Below are positions 61,564-64,000 of a DNA stretch of 64,000 nucleotides, piece by piece. Position 1 is the stretch's first letter. Every line of letters starts with the position of its first letter. Source of the stretch: Citrobacter gillenii. Lineage in GTDB: Bacteria > Pseudomonadota > Gammaproteobacteria > Enterobacterales > Enterobacteriaceae. The notes beneath the pieces are model-generated. The model made no database searches and was not told the DNA's origin. It saw only the letters and a program-made list of their open reading frames with translations. Both the position numbers and the translations under genes were made by a program. Location: the NCBI RefSeq assembly GCF_013337685.1, contig NZ_SUQN01000006.1:1-64000 (forward strand), given 5' to 3'.

Positions 61564-62142
61564 TTAGTGCAGTGTCGGTTTACGTACTTCCGGCGCGGTC
61601 GGTTGCTGACGCGTAAACGTGTCATGGCACAACAGCGCAGCAACACGCACGTACTCGATGATCTCTTCAAGCGACATTTCCAGCTCTTCCTGATCTTCGT
61701 CTTCGTCATATCCCAACTGGGCGATATTGCGCAGGTCGTCAATCGCTTCGCCGGTTTCGCCGGTCACTTTGTCGAGCTTGGGCTGCGTAACCCCGAGGCC
61801 CAGCAAAAAGTGATTGACCCAGCCCGCCAGCGCGTCGGCACGATCGAACACGCTAACGCCGTCGCCTTCAGGCAGATAAAGCTGAAAAAGGAAGCCGTCG
61901 TCTTCCAGGGCGTCGCTGGTCGCCGCGTGCATTTTGATCAGTGCCTGAGCCAGCTCATGGCCAAAGGCCAAACCTTCGTTGGTCAGGTCGTGCAACAGCG
62001 GCTGCCATGAGCTGTCGTTGTTGCCGCCGCAAATCATCCCGCTGATCAAACCGTGCATTTCGGCCGGGGTTAATCCAGCCCCTTGTTGGTTCAAAAACTG
62101 GCTAACATCGGTGTAACCAGGCATTTCGTTCTGTATGGACAT
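61564..62142 (-). CDS. ygfB: UPF0149 protein YgfB
   Basis: A 192-residue acidic helical protein. The family motifs are [17 protein letters not shown] near the start, and [16 protein letters not shown] with [20 protein letters not shown] further on. Its molecular role in Enterobacterales is not settled; in Pseudomonas a relative affects AlpA-type programmed cell death regulation and β-lactam response. The start at 62142 gives the E. coli length; ATG 62148 adds two residues. First gene of ygfB-pepP-ubiH-ubiI. Confidence 0.93.
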   Translation of the reverse strand: MSIQNEMPGYTDVSQFLNQQGAGLTPAEMHGLISGMICGGNNDSSWQPLLHDLTNEGLAFGHELAQALIKMHAATSDALEDDGFLFQLYLPEGDGVSVFDRADALAGWVNHFLLGLGVTQPKLDKVTGETGEAIDDLRNIAQLGYDEDEDQEELEMSLEEIIEYVRVAALLCHDTFTRQQPTAPEVRKPTLH

Positions 62143-62242
62143 AAGCATTCGTCATCAAAGGGAGGATATTCATGTTATGCTACCACTTTGGGCCCTGGTG
62201 GACCAGAAAAGGGCTTGTATGTTCATACCAGGGTAGCTATAG

Positions 62243-62638
<396 letters not shown>

Positions 62639-62679
62639 CACTTTTCGGTTTACTGTGGTAGAGTGACCGTGAAGACAAA

Positions 62680-62863
62680 ATTTCTCTGAGATGTTTGCAA
62701 GCGGGCCAGTCCCCTGAGCCGATATTTCATACCACAAGAATGTGGCGCTCCACGGTTGGTGAGCATGCTCGGTTCGTCCGAGAAGCCTTAAAACTGTGAC
62801 GACACATTCACCTTGAACCAAGGGTTCAAGGGTTACAGCCTGCGGCGGCATCTCGGAGATTCC
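62680..62863 (+). ncRNA. ssrS: 6S RNA
   Basis: A 184-base match in layout to E. coli 6S RNA: it begins ATTTCTCTGAGATG and ends CATCTCGGAGATTCC, so the ends pair. The central bubble region around GAGCCGATATTTCATACCAC and the CGGTTGGTGAGCATGCTCGG arm are present. It mimics an open promoter and holds sigma70 RNA polymerase in stationary phase. fau follows 19 bases later and is normally co-transcribed. Confidence 0.97.
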
Positions 62864-62882
62864 CTTCTACCTGGCAACAGCC

Positions 62883-63479
62883 ATGACACTACTTTCTGAA
62901 CTTCCTTTATCCCGGCAAGAAATTCGTCAACTGATTCGGCAACGTCGCCGTGCGCTAACGCCTGAGCAACAACGCCATTTCGGTCAGCAGGCCGCGAGCA
63001 GAATGCTGAGCTTCCCCCCTGTTGTACTCGCCCACACCGTGGCGGTATTTCTCTCTTTTGATGGCGAACTTGATACTCAACCGCTGATCGAACAACTGTG
63101 GCGTGCGGGCAAGCGTGTCTATCTCCCGGTTCTACATCCGTTTAGCCGCGGTAATTTACTGTTTCTGCACTATCATCCGCACAGTGATCTGGTAACTAAC
63201 CGACTCAAAATCCAGGAGCCGCGACTCGATGTGCGCGACGTTTTGCCGTTATCAAAGCTGGATGTATTGATTACGCCGCTCGTGGCGTTTGATGAAGACG
63301 GACAGCGCTTAGGCATGGGCGGTGGTTTTTACGATCGCACGTTGCAAAACTGGCAGCAGCATCAGATCCAGCCGGTGGGCTACGCACATGATTGCCAGCG
63401 AGTGGAGAAGTTACCGGTCGAAGAGTGGGATATTCCGCTGCCCGCGGTGGTAACACCGTCAAAAGTATGGGAATGGTAG
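62883..63479 (+). CDS. fau: 5-formyltetrahydrofolate cyclo-ligase
   Basis: A 198-residue ATP-dependent enzyme (YgfA) converting 5-formyl-THF to methenyl-THF. The ATP/Mg motif is RLGMGGGFYDRTL; RQRRRALTPEQQ and the VFLSFDGELDT segment match the family. It lies right after 6S RNA. It links with the nearby glycine cleavage genes through folate C1 metabolism. Confidence 0.95.
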   Translation: MTLLSELPLSRQEIRQLIRQRRRALTPEQQRHFGQQAASRMLSFPPVVLAHTVAVFLSFDGELDTQPLIEQLWRAGKRVYLPVLHPFSRGNLLFLHYHPHSDLVTNRLKIQEPRLDVRDVLPLSKLDVLITPLVAFDEDGQRLGMGGGFYDRTLQNWQQHQIQPVGYAHDCQRVEKLPVEEWDIPLPAVVTPSKVWEW

Positions 63480-63570
63480 CCTTGAATTGCCAGATGGCGC
63501 TACGCTTATCAGGCCTACGAATCATCTCGTAGGTCGGTTAAGACGCAGTCGCCACCCGGCACGATGTACC
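63480..63570. repeat. REP/BIME between fau and serA
   Basis: TGCCAGATGGCGCTACGC...TCAGGCCTACGA followed by CGTAGGTCGGTTAAGACG...CCACCCGGCACG, two facing REP units between convergent genes. Confidence 0.8.
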
Positions 63571-63575
63571 AATAA

Positions 63576-64000
63576 TTAGTACAGCATACGCGCGCGAATC
63601 GTTCCCGGAATGGCTTTCATCGCCAGCAGCGCTTTCTCCGCCACATCCTCATCTGCCTCGATATCAATAACCACATACCCCACCTGCGCGGAAGTTTGCA
63701 GATACTGCGCGGCAATGTTAACGCCCTGCTCGGCAAAGATTTGGTTCAGCGCGGTCAGCACGCCTGGTCGGTTTTCGTGAATGTGCATCAGACGACGACC
63801 ACCGTGCAGCGGCAGCGACACTTCCGGGAAGTTAACCGCCGACAGCGTAGAGCCGTTATCGGAATACTTCGTCAGCTTACCTGCCACTTCCAGACCAATG
63901 TTTTCCTGCGCTTCCAGCGTTGAACCGCCGATGTGCGGCGTCAGGATCACGTTGTCAAAATCACACAGCGGAGATGTAAACGGATCGCTGTTGCTCGCCG
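63576..64000 (-). CDS. serA: D-3-phosphoglycerate dehydrogenase, C-terminal part (runs off the right edge)
   Basis: The frame is open from the window edge to the stop at 63576; about 140 residues of the ~410 are present. They include the end of the NAD-binding/catalytic part, with the catalytic His in ILTPHIGGST, and the C-terminal ACT domain (HIHENRPGVLTALNQIF) that binds serine for feedback inhibition. SerA makes the first step of serine synthesis. An ORF call starting at 63950 uses an internal GTG; the codons to the edge (NSDPFTSPLCDFDN) are real. Confidence 0.95.
   Translation of the reverse strand, partial: ASNSDPFTSPLCDFDNVILTPHIGGSTLEAQENIGLEVAGKLTKYSDNGSTLSAVNFPEVSLPLHGGRRLMHIHENRPGVLTALNQIFAEQGVNIAAQYLQTSAQVGYVVIDIEADEDVAEKALLAMKAIPGTIRARMLY

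Overview
The window is enterobacterial chromosome with a large mosaic island attached. From 37.9 kb to the right edge the gene order runs glyU, actS(ygeR), idi, lysS, prfB, recJ, dsbC, xerD, fldB, cptA, sdhE, ygfZ, trhA, yqfB, an RpiR-type regulator, bglA, ygfF, gcvPHT, ubiI, ubiH, pepP, ygfB, zapA, ssrS, fau, serA. This is the conserved backbone of E. coli, Salmonella and Citrobacter. actS lies directly beside idi, without the xdh/ygf purine-catabolism block of E. coli, and an RpiR regulator stands beside bglA. That arrangement and the Idi sequence suggest a Citrobacter-like or Salmonella-like genome, with Citrobacter my preferred guess (inference).

Everything left of the tRNA-Gly(CCC) gene looks like a genomic island entered through the 3' end of glyU. 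A P4-type integrase sits beside the tRNA, and the left end of the island lies beyond the window. From right to left the island carries: the integrase; an AT-rich two-gene operon pairing a Cap4/DUF4297-like nuclease with an SMC/Rad50-like ATPase, which is a candidate anti-phage or anti-plasmid system of the Lamassu/ABC-3C kind; a complete arsRDABC operon; a 667-bp internally deleted IS66-family element with intact ends and an 8-bp target duplication; and a tripartite RND efflux locus. The efflux locus has a TetR regulator, an adaptor-permease-SDR operon on one strand, and an outer-membrane factor, a Rossmann-like protein and a RamA-like activator on the other. Two near-identical palindromic operator candidates flank the TetR gene.

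Further left is a satellite-type cassette (inovirus Gp2/YfjJ-like protein, AlpA, unknown protein) and then an IS graveyard: an IS3 element with a frameshifted orfA/orfB, relics of other IS3 elements, an IS1595-type relic, and a truncated Rpn nuclease. Beyond that are two large surface proteins: a 2026-residue classical autotransporter, and the first ~1300 residues of a giant BapA/SiiE-like repetitive adhesin that runs off the left edge.

The backbone operons read as expected: xerD-dsbC-recJ-prfB-lysS with the programmed +1 frameshift in prfB, gcvTHP with a PurR-like box, ygfB-pepP-ubiH-ubiI, and zapA followed by 6S RNA and fau. REP/BIME elements fill several intergenic gaps. The candidates most worth following are the nuclease/ATPase operon, the doubled TetR operator, the degenerate Rossmann protein inside the efflux locus, and the AlpA-linked unknown gene.
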